NCBI GenBank assembly: GCA_000023405.1
Contig: CP001643.1
Coordinates: forward strand, 3,286,001-3,350,000
Direction of reading: 5' to 3'
Length of the DNA stretch: 64,000 nucleotides
DNA from: Brachybacterium faecium DSM 4810
GTDB lineage: Bacteria > Actinomycetota > Actinomycetes > Actinomycetales > Dermabacteraceae
In this document: one piece after another, positions 53,225 to 60,343 of the stretch
Layout of the letters: every line of letters starts with the position of its first letter
Position numbering within the stretch: position 1 is the stretch's first letter
Translations under genes and position numbers: made by a program
The notes under the pieces: generated by a model
The model's database searches: none
The model's input: only the letters and a program-made list of their open reading frames with translations
Told to the model about the DNA's origin: nothing

Positions 53225-54070
53225 TCACATCGGCGCGTAGCGGGAGCGCAGCACCGAGTAGAGGCCGAAGAGCACGAGGCCGGCGCCGATGACGGCGAGC
53301 ACCACGGAGCCGGCGGGGAGGTCCGCCATGGTCTTCAGCGCACCGTCGAGCCCGGTCGCCTTCTCCGGATCCGCGCCGAGACCGGCCCAGCCGAACAGCA
53401 GGCCCACGCCCACCAGGGCGATGCCCTTGGCGATGTAGCCGAGCACGCCGGTCACCACGATCGCGCGGGCCACCTCCTTGCCGCGGGGCACGCGCAGCTG
53501 GTCCTCGAAGCGTCGGCTCGCGCCGAGGTACACGTGGGCGAAACCGATCACGAGCACCACCAGGCCCACGGCGACCACGGCGAGCCGTCCGCCGGCGCTG
53601 CCCATCAGCCCGGCGGTCATCGACGAGGTCTGCTCCCCCGAATCGCTGCCGGCACCGGCGGCGAAGCGCAGGGAGGTCACGGCGAGCGCCGCATAGACCA
53701 CGGCCTTGCCGAGCGTCCTGGCCACGTGCCACACCCGCTTCTTCACCTCGCGGGAGGAGGCACGGGCGCCGAACCATGCCTCGGCCAGGTGCCAGAGCAC
53801 CAGCGCGGCCATCGCGATCCCACCGATCCACAGCAGGATGTTCCCTCCCGGAGCCGCGGCGACCGCCTGCAGCGCACCGGACTGGTCCGCGTTCTCCGAG
53901 GAGCCGCCGAAGGCCATGCGCAGGGCGATCGCCCCGATCAGGGCGTGGACGATCCCGCTCATCACGAAGCCGCCGCGGGCGACGGCCTGGAAGGCGGGAT
54001 GCTCGGTGACGTCCTGCGCGGCGTCCTCGACGGCCTCGGCGCCCTCGCGTGCATTTCTGGCTGCTGACAT
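53225..54070 (-). CDS. DUF1206 membrane protein
   Basis: A 281-residue protein with six membrane helices arranged as three two-helix repeats, each starting with a short amphipathic stretch (around RGGFVMSGIVHALIG, RTLGKAVVYAALA and TGVLGYIAKGIALVG). This triple pattern defines DUF1206, a family of unknown function common in actinobacteria and cyanobacteria. The ATG at 54070 is preferred; a GTG two codons earlier is possible. It does not look connected to sugar use and ends two bases from the convergent GH27 gene. Confidence 0.87.
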   Translation of the reverse strand: MSAARNAREGAEAVEDAAQDVTEHPAFQAVARGGFVMSGIVHALIGAIALRMAFGGSSENADQSGALQAVAAAPGGNILLWIGGIAMAALVLWHLAEAWFGARASSREVKKRVWHVARTLGKAVVYAALAVTSLRFAAGAGSDSGEQTSSMTAGLMGSAGGRLAVVAVGLVVLVIGFAHVYLGASRRFEDQLRVPRGKEVARAIVVTGVLGYIAKGIALVGVGLLFGWAGLGADPEKATGLDGALKTMADLPAGSVVLAVIGAGLVLFGLYSVLRSRYAPM

Positions 54071-54106
54071 GGACACACTGTAGGGCGGCGGGCGGTCTCA
54101 GGAGCG

Positions 54107-54126
54107 GGTCGGTACCACGACCGACC
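54107..54126 (-). terminator. Hairpin after the TIM-barrel/BNR fusion gene
   Basis: GGTCGGT (54107-54113), loop ACCACG, ACCGACC (54120-54126) form a perfect 7-bp stem seven bases past the stop codon at 54133. It marks the end of the rhaM-esterase-esterase-fusion operon. No U-tract. Confidence 0.5.
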
Positions 54127-54132
54127 AGGCGG

Positions 54133-56352
54133 TCATGCGCGGGGGCGTCGTGCGTCCACCCGCACCAGCACCTCCGCGTCATAGCTCTGCGAGGAGCGCA
54201 TCGTGCCGCGATACCAGGCGAGCACCTCGCGGGAGGGGTCGCCGGGCACCGCGATCGGGCGGAAGTTGCTCACCGCCGAGCCCTCGGTGACCGGCGTCCA
54301 AGTCCAGCTCTCCCCCGCATCGCTCGTGCGGCCGTGGAAGATCTCGTGCACGGGCAGCGCGGTGCCGTCGCGCGGATCGACCACGGTGGAGATCCACAGC
54401 GCGCCCGGGTCCTCCGGGTCGATCGTGCCGAGGCCGGTGTAGTCCTCCTCGTGGGCGAGCAGCTGCGGGCCGGCGTGGGCGAGGTGGTGCACCTGCCAGT
54501 CGCTCTCCCCCGGTGCGAGCACGGCCCACAGGAAGCGGTGGTCGATCGGATCGGTCTCGTGGCGGCTGGTGGCGGTGCCGAGGGTGTCGTCGGCCCGGGC
54601 GGTCATCAGCGCCACCAGCGTCCCGTCCGCGAAGCGGCGCAGGTCCGTGGTCCAGGCGTGGGTGATGATCGCGCCGCCCCAGGTGGAGCCGCTGGCGAGC
54701 ACGCGGGTGAGGTCCTCGGCCCGCGGCGCGGTCTGCTCGAGCCCGCGACCGAGCTCGCCCACCGGTGTCCCGTCGGCGCGGTGCAGGCGGCCGCCTTCGA
54801 GGTAGCCGTGCCAGATGGAGGTGGCGTAGTCGCGGGGGTGGTGCTCGGTGATGATCAGGTCGATGCGGTCGTCGGTGCCCAGGTGGGTGCCGGAGGCGTA
54901 GCGGGCGTAGCCGTTGACGTAGCCGATCTTCTCGCGGGTCAGCAGGCGGCCGCCGAACTGCCAGGTCTCGCCGTCGTCGTGGGAGACGAGGTAGCAGGGG
55001 TCGTCGTTGATCGCGCGGACGAAGCAGTGCAGCACGCCGTCCAGGGCGTGGACGTTCTGGTAGGTCACGCCGCGGCCGCCGCCGAGCGCCTCCGCCTCCT
55101 GCATGTCCGTGAACAGCTCCGTCCAGTCGAAGGACTGCTCGGGCCCCCAGAGGGTGGGGTCGGTGCCCTCGCTGACCCTCCAGCGGGTGAGGTCGTCGCT
55201 CTTGTGGCGGCTGTAGACGGCGACCCAGCGCCCGTCGGCCCGCCGCCACAGGGCGGGGTTGTCGTGGTCGTCGGATTCGAGGCCGGGATGGAGCACGATG
55301 GTGCGGGCGGCGCCGGGCTCGCCGAGCCGGTCGAGGTCCACCACGTGCAGGTCCACGTCCCCTCCGCGCCCGTCGCCGCCTTGCCCTCCGGCGGAGGCGA
55401 CGGCGCCGAGCAGCAGCGTGCCGGTCGCGGGATCGATCAGGGCGCGCTCGTCCTGGAACCAGCACCAGCCGCCGTTGCGGCTGATCACCGCGGTGCGGGT
55501 GGTGGTGGGGGCGCGCGAGACGGTGACCAGCTCACCGGCAGCGGCCTGCGATTCGGGGGTCTCGCGGGTGGTGGGGGCGGCGGGGATCCCGTCGGCCTCC
55601 CGCAGTGCGGCGAGCGCCCCCGCCGCCTCGGCGGCGAGGTCCTGCCAGTGGCATTCGATCGAGACGGCGCCGCGGTAGCCGCCCTCGCGCAGGGAGGCGA
55701 GGAAGGCGCGCAGCGGCCAGTCGCCCTGGCCGGGCGGGCGACGGTCGGTGTCGGCGATATGGGCGTGGGCGACACGTCCGGCGTGCTCGCGCACCCTCTC
55801 GAGGCTCTCCTGCTCGAGCATGATGTGGAAGAGGTCGGCGACCACGCGCATGTCCCCGAGTTCGTGCGCGTCGAGGAACTCGATCGCCTCGGCGAGGGAG
55901 TTGATCTGATCGGTCTCCCCGCAGTGGAGCGGCTCGAGGATCGCCTCGAGGCCGTGCTCGGCGGCGAGATCGCGGGCGAGGCGCACGGTGCGGGCCAGCT
56001 GCTCCCGGGCCGCGGCGGGGTCCACGCCGTCGGGGGTGGCGCGGGCGGCACCGCTGCCCAGCACGACCGTGGCGCCGGGGCGGGCGCGACGGGCCGCAGC
56101 GGTCATCACCAGGCGCAGGTGCCGGGCGATCCTCTCGGGGTCCGCGGCGGGGTCGGAGAGGCCGAGGCCGGCGGGGGCGATCACCGCGAAGGAGGGTGCG
56201 GGCTGCCAGGCGTCGGCCAGGGGCGCCTCCTGCCAGGTGCCGTCGGCCTGCTCGATCAGGAGGTTGTGCAGGATCGTGGGTTCGACGTAGTCGGCGCCTG
56301 CGGCGTAGGCGGCGGCGGTGCCGGCACGATCGGTGAGGATGCCGTGCTCCAC
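54133..56352 (-). CDS. Fusion of a sugar-isomerase-like TIM barrel with a BNR-repeat domain
   Basis: A 739-residue protein in one frame with two parts. Residues 1-~275 resemble xylose-isomerase-like/hydroxypyruvate-isomerase-like barrels: EAILEPLHCGE, RVVADLFHIMLEQ, RVAHAHIADTDRR and GAVSIECHW carry the Glu, Asp, His and Glu metal ligands. Residues ~295-735 resemble BNR_4 proteins, with NGGWCWFQDERALID, repeated Asp-box-like strands (SHDDGETW, TSDAGESWTW) and DNPALWRRADGRW. The GTG at 56352 has GGAG/GAGG upstream and starts four bases after the esterase stop. No signal peptide. BNR_4 domains occur in polysaccharide-related enzymes, so a lyase or hydrolase joined to an isomerase is a reasonable guess, unproved. 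Confidence 0.8.
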   Translation of the reverse strand: MEHGILTDRAGTAAAYAAGADYVEPTILHNLLIEQADGTWQEAPLADAWQPAPSFAVIAPAGLGLSDPAADPERIARHLRLVMTAAARRARPGATVVLGSGAARATPDGVDPAAAREQLARTVRLARDLAAEHGLEAILEPLHCGETDQINSLAEAIEFLDAHELGDMRVVADLFHIMLEQESLERVREHAGRVAHAHIADTDRRPPGQGDWPLRAFLASLREGGYRGAVSIECHWQDLAAEAAGALAALREADGIPAAPTTRETPESQAAAGELVTVSRAPTTTRTAVISRNGGWCWFQDERALIDPATGTLLLGAVASAGGQGGDGRGGDVDLHVVDLDRLGEPGAARTIVLHPGLESDDHDNPALWRRADGRWVAVYSRHKSDDLTRWRVSEGTDPTLWGPEQSFDWTELFTDMQEAEALGGGRGVTYQNVHALDGVLHCFVRAINDDPCYLVSHDDGETWQFGGRLLTREKIGYVNGYARYASGTHLGTDDRIDLIITEHHPRDYATSIWHGYLEGGRLHRADGTPVGELGRGLEQTAPRAEDLTRVLASGSTWGGAIITHAWTTDLRRFADGTLVALMTARADDTLGTATSRHETDPIDHRFLWAVLAPGESDWQVHHLAHAGPQLLAHEEDYTGLGTIDPEDPGALWISTVVDPRDGTALPVHEIFHGRTSDAGESWTWTPVTEGSAVSNFRPIAVPGDPSREVLAWYRGTMRSSQSYDAEVLVRVDARRPRA

Positions 56353-56356
56353 GGCC

Positions 56357-57355
56357 TCAGAGCTCCTTCATCAGGGCGGCCAGGCGGTCACGGGACTCGG
56401 CGGCCTGGGGCAGGCCCACCTTGTTCAGGTGCCCGTGGGTGACGCCGCGGCGCACCTCGTGCTCGACCTCGACCCCGGCCTCGGCGAGCTGCTCGGCGTA
56501 CCGGCGGGCACTGGTGCGCAGGTCGTCGTACTCGTCGGACTCGATGTAGGTGCGCGGCAGCACGGAGAGCTGTTGCGCGGTGCCCAGGCCCGGGAAGTCG
56601 TGGGCGGTCGCGTCCTCGAGGGGGCGGCCGAGGTAGTTCTCGCTCATACGGCGCATCTTGTCGGGCGTGAAGCGGAGCAGCTCGGGCAGATCGGCGAGCG
56701 CTACGGCCTCCTCGGCGGTGGCCTCGGGGTTCAGCGGATGCGCGACCGGGTACATCAGCAGCGAGAGCGCCGGGGCGCGGCCGGCCTCGGCCAGCCGCAG
56801 CGAGGCGGCGGCGGCGAGGTTCCCGCCCGCGCTCGCCCCGCCGAGTGCGAGTCGATCCGGGTCGATGCCGAGCTGCTCAGCTCGGGCGCGGGTCCAGGCC
56901 ACGGCGGCGATCACGTCATCGCACGGGATCGGGGCGCGCACCTCGAGCGCGGGGTCCGTGCCGGGGATCTTCCGGGCAGGGCTGCCGCCGGGCGGTTCGT
57001 CGCACAGCCGGTAGTCGACGGAGACGACTACGACATCCGCGCGGCCGGCGACGCCGCGGGCGGTCGCATCGGCCTCGGGCATGTCGAGGTCGCCGTGCTG
57101 GAAGGAGCCGCCGTGGCAGAACACGAGCACGGCCCGCGGCCCGCTCGCGGGACGGATCGGGGTGTAGACCCGCACGGGGACGGGGCCGTGGGGCCCTGGC
57201 GCCTCCCAGTCCTGGATGCGCAGGTCCCAGCGCTCGGGACGGCCGTAGGGCGCGTTCCAGGCCGCCTCGTCCTCGGGGCGGAGGGGGCCGCGGGAGGCGG
57301 CGTCGGCCAGGGCGCGCAGGCGGCGCACCATCTCGGCGGGAGCGGTGACGGTCAT
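56357..57355 (-). CDS. Alpha/beta hydrolase of the HSL/acetyl-esterase family (copy 1)
   Basis: A 332-residue carboxylesterase of the hormone-sensitive-lipase-like group. The oxyanion-hole motif is CHGGSFQHGD, the nucleophile Ser sits in GGASAGGNL (around residue 174), and the Asp and His follow in ESDEYDDLR and VTHGHLN. It is closely similar to the gene at 57397-58437, a tandem duplication. No signal peptide. By context it probably deacetylates sugars or oligosaccharides from pectin. It overlaps no gene but is followed within four bases by the fusion gene. Confidence 0.87.
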   Translation of the reverse strand: MTVTAPAEMVRRLRALADAASRGPLRPEDEAAWNAPYGRPERWDLRIQDWEAPGPHGPVPVRVYTPIRPASGPRAVLVFCHGGSFQHGDLDMPEADATARGVAGRADVVVVSVDYRLCDEPPGGSPARKIPGTDPALEVRAPIPCDDVIAAVAWTRARAEQLGIDPDRLALGGASAGGNLAAAASLRLAEAGRAPALSLLMYPVAHPLNPEATAEEAVALADLPELLRFTPDKMRRMSENYLGRPLEDATAHDFPGLGTAQQLSVLPRTYIESDEYDDLRTSARRYAEQLAEAGVEVEHEVRRGVTHGHLNKVGLPQAAESRDRLAALMKEL

Positions 57356-57396
57356 CGGGGGTACGAGCCTCTCGGGACGTGCGGGGTGGGAGGGGA

Positions 57397-58437
57397 TCAG
57401 AGCTCGCCGAGGATCTCGGCCAGACGGTCCATGGTCTGCGCGGCCTCGGGCAGGCCGATCCGGTTGAGGTGGCCGTGGGCGACGCCCTCGCGGATCACGT
57501 GCTCGACCTCGACGCCCGCCTCGGAGAGCTGCTCGGCGAAGCGGCGGGCGCTGATGCGCAGGTCATCGTGCTCATCGGCCTCAAGATAGGTGCGCGGCAG
57601 GGCGGCCAGCTGCGCGGTGTCCGCGAGACCGGGGAAGTCGTAGATGCCCGCCTCGGACACTGGGCGGCCGAGGTAGTTCTCGGTGAAGCTCCGCGTGGTC
57701 TCGAGGCTGAAGCGCAGCATCGCAGCGAGGTCCGCGACGGCGGCCGCCTCTTCGGCGGTGGGCTCGAGGCGCAGCGGGTGCAGCACCGGGTAGAGCAGCA
57801 GCGAGGCGGCCGGGGCGCGGCCCTCGTGGGCCAGGGACAGGGTGGCCGCGGCGGCGAGGTTCCCGCCCGCGCTCGCGCCGCCGAGAGCGAGACGCCCCGG
57901 GTCGATGCCCAGGTGGTCGGCCTCGGCCACCGTCCAGCGCACCGCGGCGAGCACGTCCTGGAGCGGGACCGGGGCGTGGATGACGAGGTCCTCGGGGGTG
58001 CCGGGGAAGCGTCGGGCCCTCCGCCCGCCGAGCGCCTCGGGCTCATCGCACAGCCGGTAGTCGACCGAGACCACCACGGCGCCGGCCCGGCCCGCCACGC
58101 CGCGGGAGGTCGCGTCGGCCTCGGGCATGTCGAGATCGCCGTGCATGAACCCACCGCCGTGGCACCACACCAGCACCGGGCGCGGCGCTCTCGCGGCCGC
58201 AGCCGCGGTCGCAGTCGCGGCGGGGGTGTAGACCCGCACCGGCACCGGGCCGTTCGGGCCGGGCGCCTGATGCTCCTCGATGCGCAGGTCCCACTGCTCG
58301 TCGGGCCCGTAGGGGGCATCCCAGGCGGCGAGCACGTCGGGGGCCACGTCGTCCCAGCCGGTGAAGGGTCGCAGGGCGGGGAGCCGCTCGCGCATGGGGA
58401 CGACGGCGGGTCGAGGATCGGGCGGGGTGGCGGGCAC
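57397..58437 (-). CDS. Alpha/beta hydrolase of the HSL/acetyl-esterase family (copy 2)
   Basis: A 346-residue paralogue of the preceding esterase: CHGGGFMHGDLDMPEAD, nucleophile Ser in GGASAGGNL (around residue 188), then EADEHDDLR and VAHGHLN. The GTG at 58437 has AGGAG upstream and gives the shorter N-terminus; an ATG at 58473 has no ribosome site. It lies between rhaM and copy 1. The two copies differ mostly at the N-terminus and the cap region, so different substrates or redundancy are both possible. Confidence 0.86.
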   Translation of the reverse strand: MPATPPDPRPAVVPMRERLPALRPFTGWDDVAPDVLAAWDAPYGPDEQWDLRIEEHQAPGPNGPVPVRVYTPAATATAAAAARAPRPVLVWCHGGGFMHGDLDMPEADATSRGVAGRAGAVVVSVDYRLCDEPEALGGRRARRFPGTPEDLVIHAPVPLQDVLAAVRWTVAEADHLGIDPGRLALGGASAGGNLAAAATLSLAHEGRAPAASLLLYPVLHPLRLEPTAEEAAAVADLAAMLRFSLETTRSFTENYLGRPVSEAGIYDFPGLADTAQLAALPRTYLEADEHDDLRISARRFAEQLSEAGVEVEHVIREGVAHGHLNRIGLPEAAQTMDRLAEILGEL

Positions 58438-58532
58438 GGGGGCTCCTGGCGGGTCGAGGAGGGGGCTCAGCATGAGAGCGGGTGCGAGCAGGATGCGTCA
58501 GCATGGACCGGAGGGCAAGCGCTGTCCACAGC

Positions 58533-58892
58533 TCAGGCGAGGTGGAAGTACTGCGGGAGCACCTGCTTCTCTCCGCCGCCCGCGGTGAAGTACTCGCTCA
58601 TCGCCGCCTCCCAGCGCGGGGAGATCTCGGCGCGGGCGATCGCGTCCTGGGCGGCGTCGACGTCGTCGGCCTCGAAGTAGCCCACGACCATGCCGTCCTC
58701 GGGGCGCAGGAAAAGGGAGTAGTTGCGCCAGCCCGCCTCGGTCAGCGCGGTGCGCATCTCCTGCCAGACGTCCTGGTGGGCGGCGACGTACTCGGTGAGC
58801 TTCTCGGGCCGCACGTGCAGCAGGAAGCAGCAGCGGTGAGGGCTGCGGGCCCCGGTGGTCGCGAGCAGGTGGTCGAGATCGGGAGCGGGCAT
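58533..58892 (-). CDS. rhaM: L-rhamnose mutarotase
   Basis: A 119-residue RhaM-family protein interconverting the anomers of L-rhamnose before isomerisation. The ferredoxin-like fold shows CFLLHVRPEKLTEYVAAH, WRNYSLFLRPEDGMVVGYFEA and the C-terminal block around PQYFHLA. It is slightly longer than the usual 104 residues because of an N-terminal extension. GAGGAG precedes the ATG at 58892. It is divergent from rhaI, with operator sites in between, and first in an operon with the two esterases and the fusion protein. Confidence 0.95.
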   Translation of the reverse strand: MPAPDLDHLLATTGARSPHRCCFLLHVRPEKLTEYVAAHQDVWQEMRTALTEAGWRNYSLFLRPEDGMVVGYFEADDVDAAQDAIARAEISPRWEAAMSEYFTAGGGEKQVLPQYFHLA

Positions 58893-58967
58893 CGCATCTC
58901 CTCGTCGAGAACAGCGGTCGGGTCGCGGCGCGCAGGGCGAGGCGAGCGATCGCGGGGGCAGGACGGA

Positions 58968-58996
58968 ACGCTAGAGCACATCCTGAGACGTTTCAA
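58968..58996 (-). promoter_or_regulatory. rhaM promoter with overlapping rhamnose-type operator
   Basis: On the minus strand TTGAAA (58996-58991) and TAGCGT (58973-58968) are 17 bases apart. The palindrome TGAGACGTTTCA (58984-58995) covers the -35 box. A related site at 59047 faces the rhaI operon. Confidence 0.62.
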
Positions 58997-59046
58997 GAAT
59001 TGACTTCCGCCCACCCCCGTCATCCGGCGCTGCGTGATACGCTGTG

Positions 59047-59060
59047 TTGAGTCGTTTCAA
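59047..59060. promoter_or_regulatory. Second rhamnose-type LacI operator, rhaI side
   Basis: TTGAGTCGTTTCAA has the same half-site (GTTTCA) as the site at 58984. It lies 103 bases before the rhaI start. The LacI-type gene whose end is visible at 63964 is the most likely regulator (inference). Confidence 0.55.
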
Positions 59061-59162
59061 ACAGTGCGGGTCGTGCATCGCCTCCAGCGAGCATCCTCGC
59101 CGCTCACCGCTGAGCAGCGGTCGGCACGCACACCCGCCCCTCATCCCGCCGAAGGAGCCCCC

Positions 59163-60341
59163 GTGACCACTCCCACCGCCTTCCCCGCCGAGATCGCGCG
59201 CGATCTCGCCGAGTTCACGATCGAGGTCCCCAGCTGGGGCTACGGGAACTCCGGCACCCGCTTCAAGGTGTTCGGCACCCCCGGCACCCCGCGCGATCCC
59301 TTCGAGAAGATCGCCGACGCCGCGCAGACCCACGCCTTCACCGGCTCCGCCCCGCGCGTGTCCCTGCACTACCCCTGGGACAGGGTCGAGGACTTCGGGG
59401 CGCTGCGCGAGTACGCCGCCGAGCAGGGCATGACGCTGGGGATGATCAACTCCAACACCTTCCAGGACGACGAGTACAAGTTCGGCTCCCTCACCCACGG
59501 TGACAAGACCATCCGCCGTCGGGCGATCGACCATCACCTCGAGTGCATCGACGTCATGCGCGCCACCGGCTCCAAGGAGATGAAGATCTGGCTGGCCGAC
59601 GGCACGAACTACGCCGGCCAGGACTCGATCCGCGCCCGTCAGGACCGCCTGGCGGAGTCGCTGCAGGAGATCTACCTGGGCCTCGGGGACGATGAGCGCC
59701 TCGTGCTCGAGTACAAGTTCTTCGAGCCGGCGTTCTATCACACCGATGTCCCGGACTGGGGCACGAGCCTGCTGCACTGCCTGGCCCTCGGCGAGAAGGC
59801 CCAGGTGGTCCTCGACACCGGCCACCACGCCCCCGGCACCAACATCGAGTTCATCGTGGCCCAGCTGCTGCGCCAGAACCGGCTGGGCGCCTTCGACTTC
59901 AACTCCCGCAACTATGCCGATGATGACCTGATCGTGGGCGCCGCGGATCCGTTCCAGCTGTTCCGGATCCTGTTCGAGATCGTGCAGCAGGACGCGCACC
60001 TCCCGGCCTCCGGCGTGAACTTCATGCTCGACCAGTGCCACAACCTCGAGTCGAAGATCCAGGGCCAGATCCGCTCGGTGCTGAACGTGCAGGAGACCCT
60101 CGCCAAGGCGCTGCTGGTGGACCGCGAGGCCCTCGCCGCCGCGCAGGAGGACAACGACGTGCTACTCGCCAACGAGATCCTGATGGACGCGTTCTGGACC
60201 GACGTGCGCCCGGCGCTCGCGGCCTTCCGCGAGGAGCGGGGCCTGCCCGCTGATCCCTTCGCCGCGTTCCGCGCGAGCGGCTACGAGCAGAAGATCGCCA
60301 CCGAGCGCGTGGGCGGGAACCAGATGGGATGGGGAGCCTGA
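59163..60341 (+). CDS. rhaI: L-rhamnose isomerase
   Basis: A 392-residue L-rhamnose isomerase of the Pseudomonas stutzeri-like type, converting L-rhamnose to L-rhamnulose. IEVPSWGYGNSGTRFKVF at the N-terminus, KIWLADGTNY, LEYKFFEPAFYHTD and VLDTGHHAPGTNIE provide the metal-binding Glu, Asp and His residues of the barrel. The GTG at 59163 is chosen because AAGGAG lies eight to thirteen bases upstream; an open frame from 59034 has no family sequence. First gene of the rhaI-rhaEW-rhaB operon, two bases before the next gene. Confidence 0.96.
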   Translation: MTTPTAFPAEIARDLAEFTIEVPSWGYGNSGTRFKVFGTPGTPRDPFEKIADAAQTHAFTGSAPRVSLHYPWDRVEDFGALREYAAEQGMTLGMINSNTFQDDEYKFGSLTHGDKTIRRRAIDHHLECIDVMRATGSKEMKIWLADGTNYAGQDSIRARQDRLAESLQEIYLGLGDDERLVLEYKFFEPAFYHTDVPDWGTSLLHCLALGEKAQVVLDTGHHAPGTNIEFIVAQLLRQNRLGAFDFNSRNYADDDLIVGAADPFQLFRILFEIVQQDAHLPASGVNFMLDQCHNLESKIQGQIRSVLNVQETLAKALLVDREALAAAQEDNDVLLANEILMDAFWTDVRPALAAFREERGLPADPFAAFRASGYEQKIATERVGGNQMGWGA

Positions 60342-60343
60342 GC

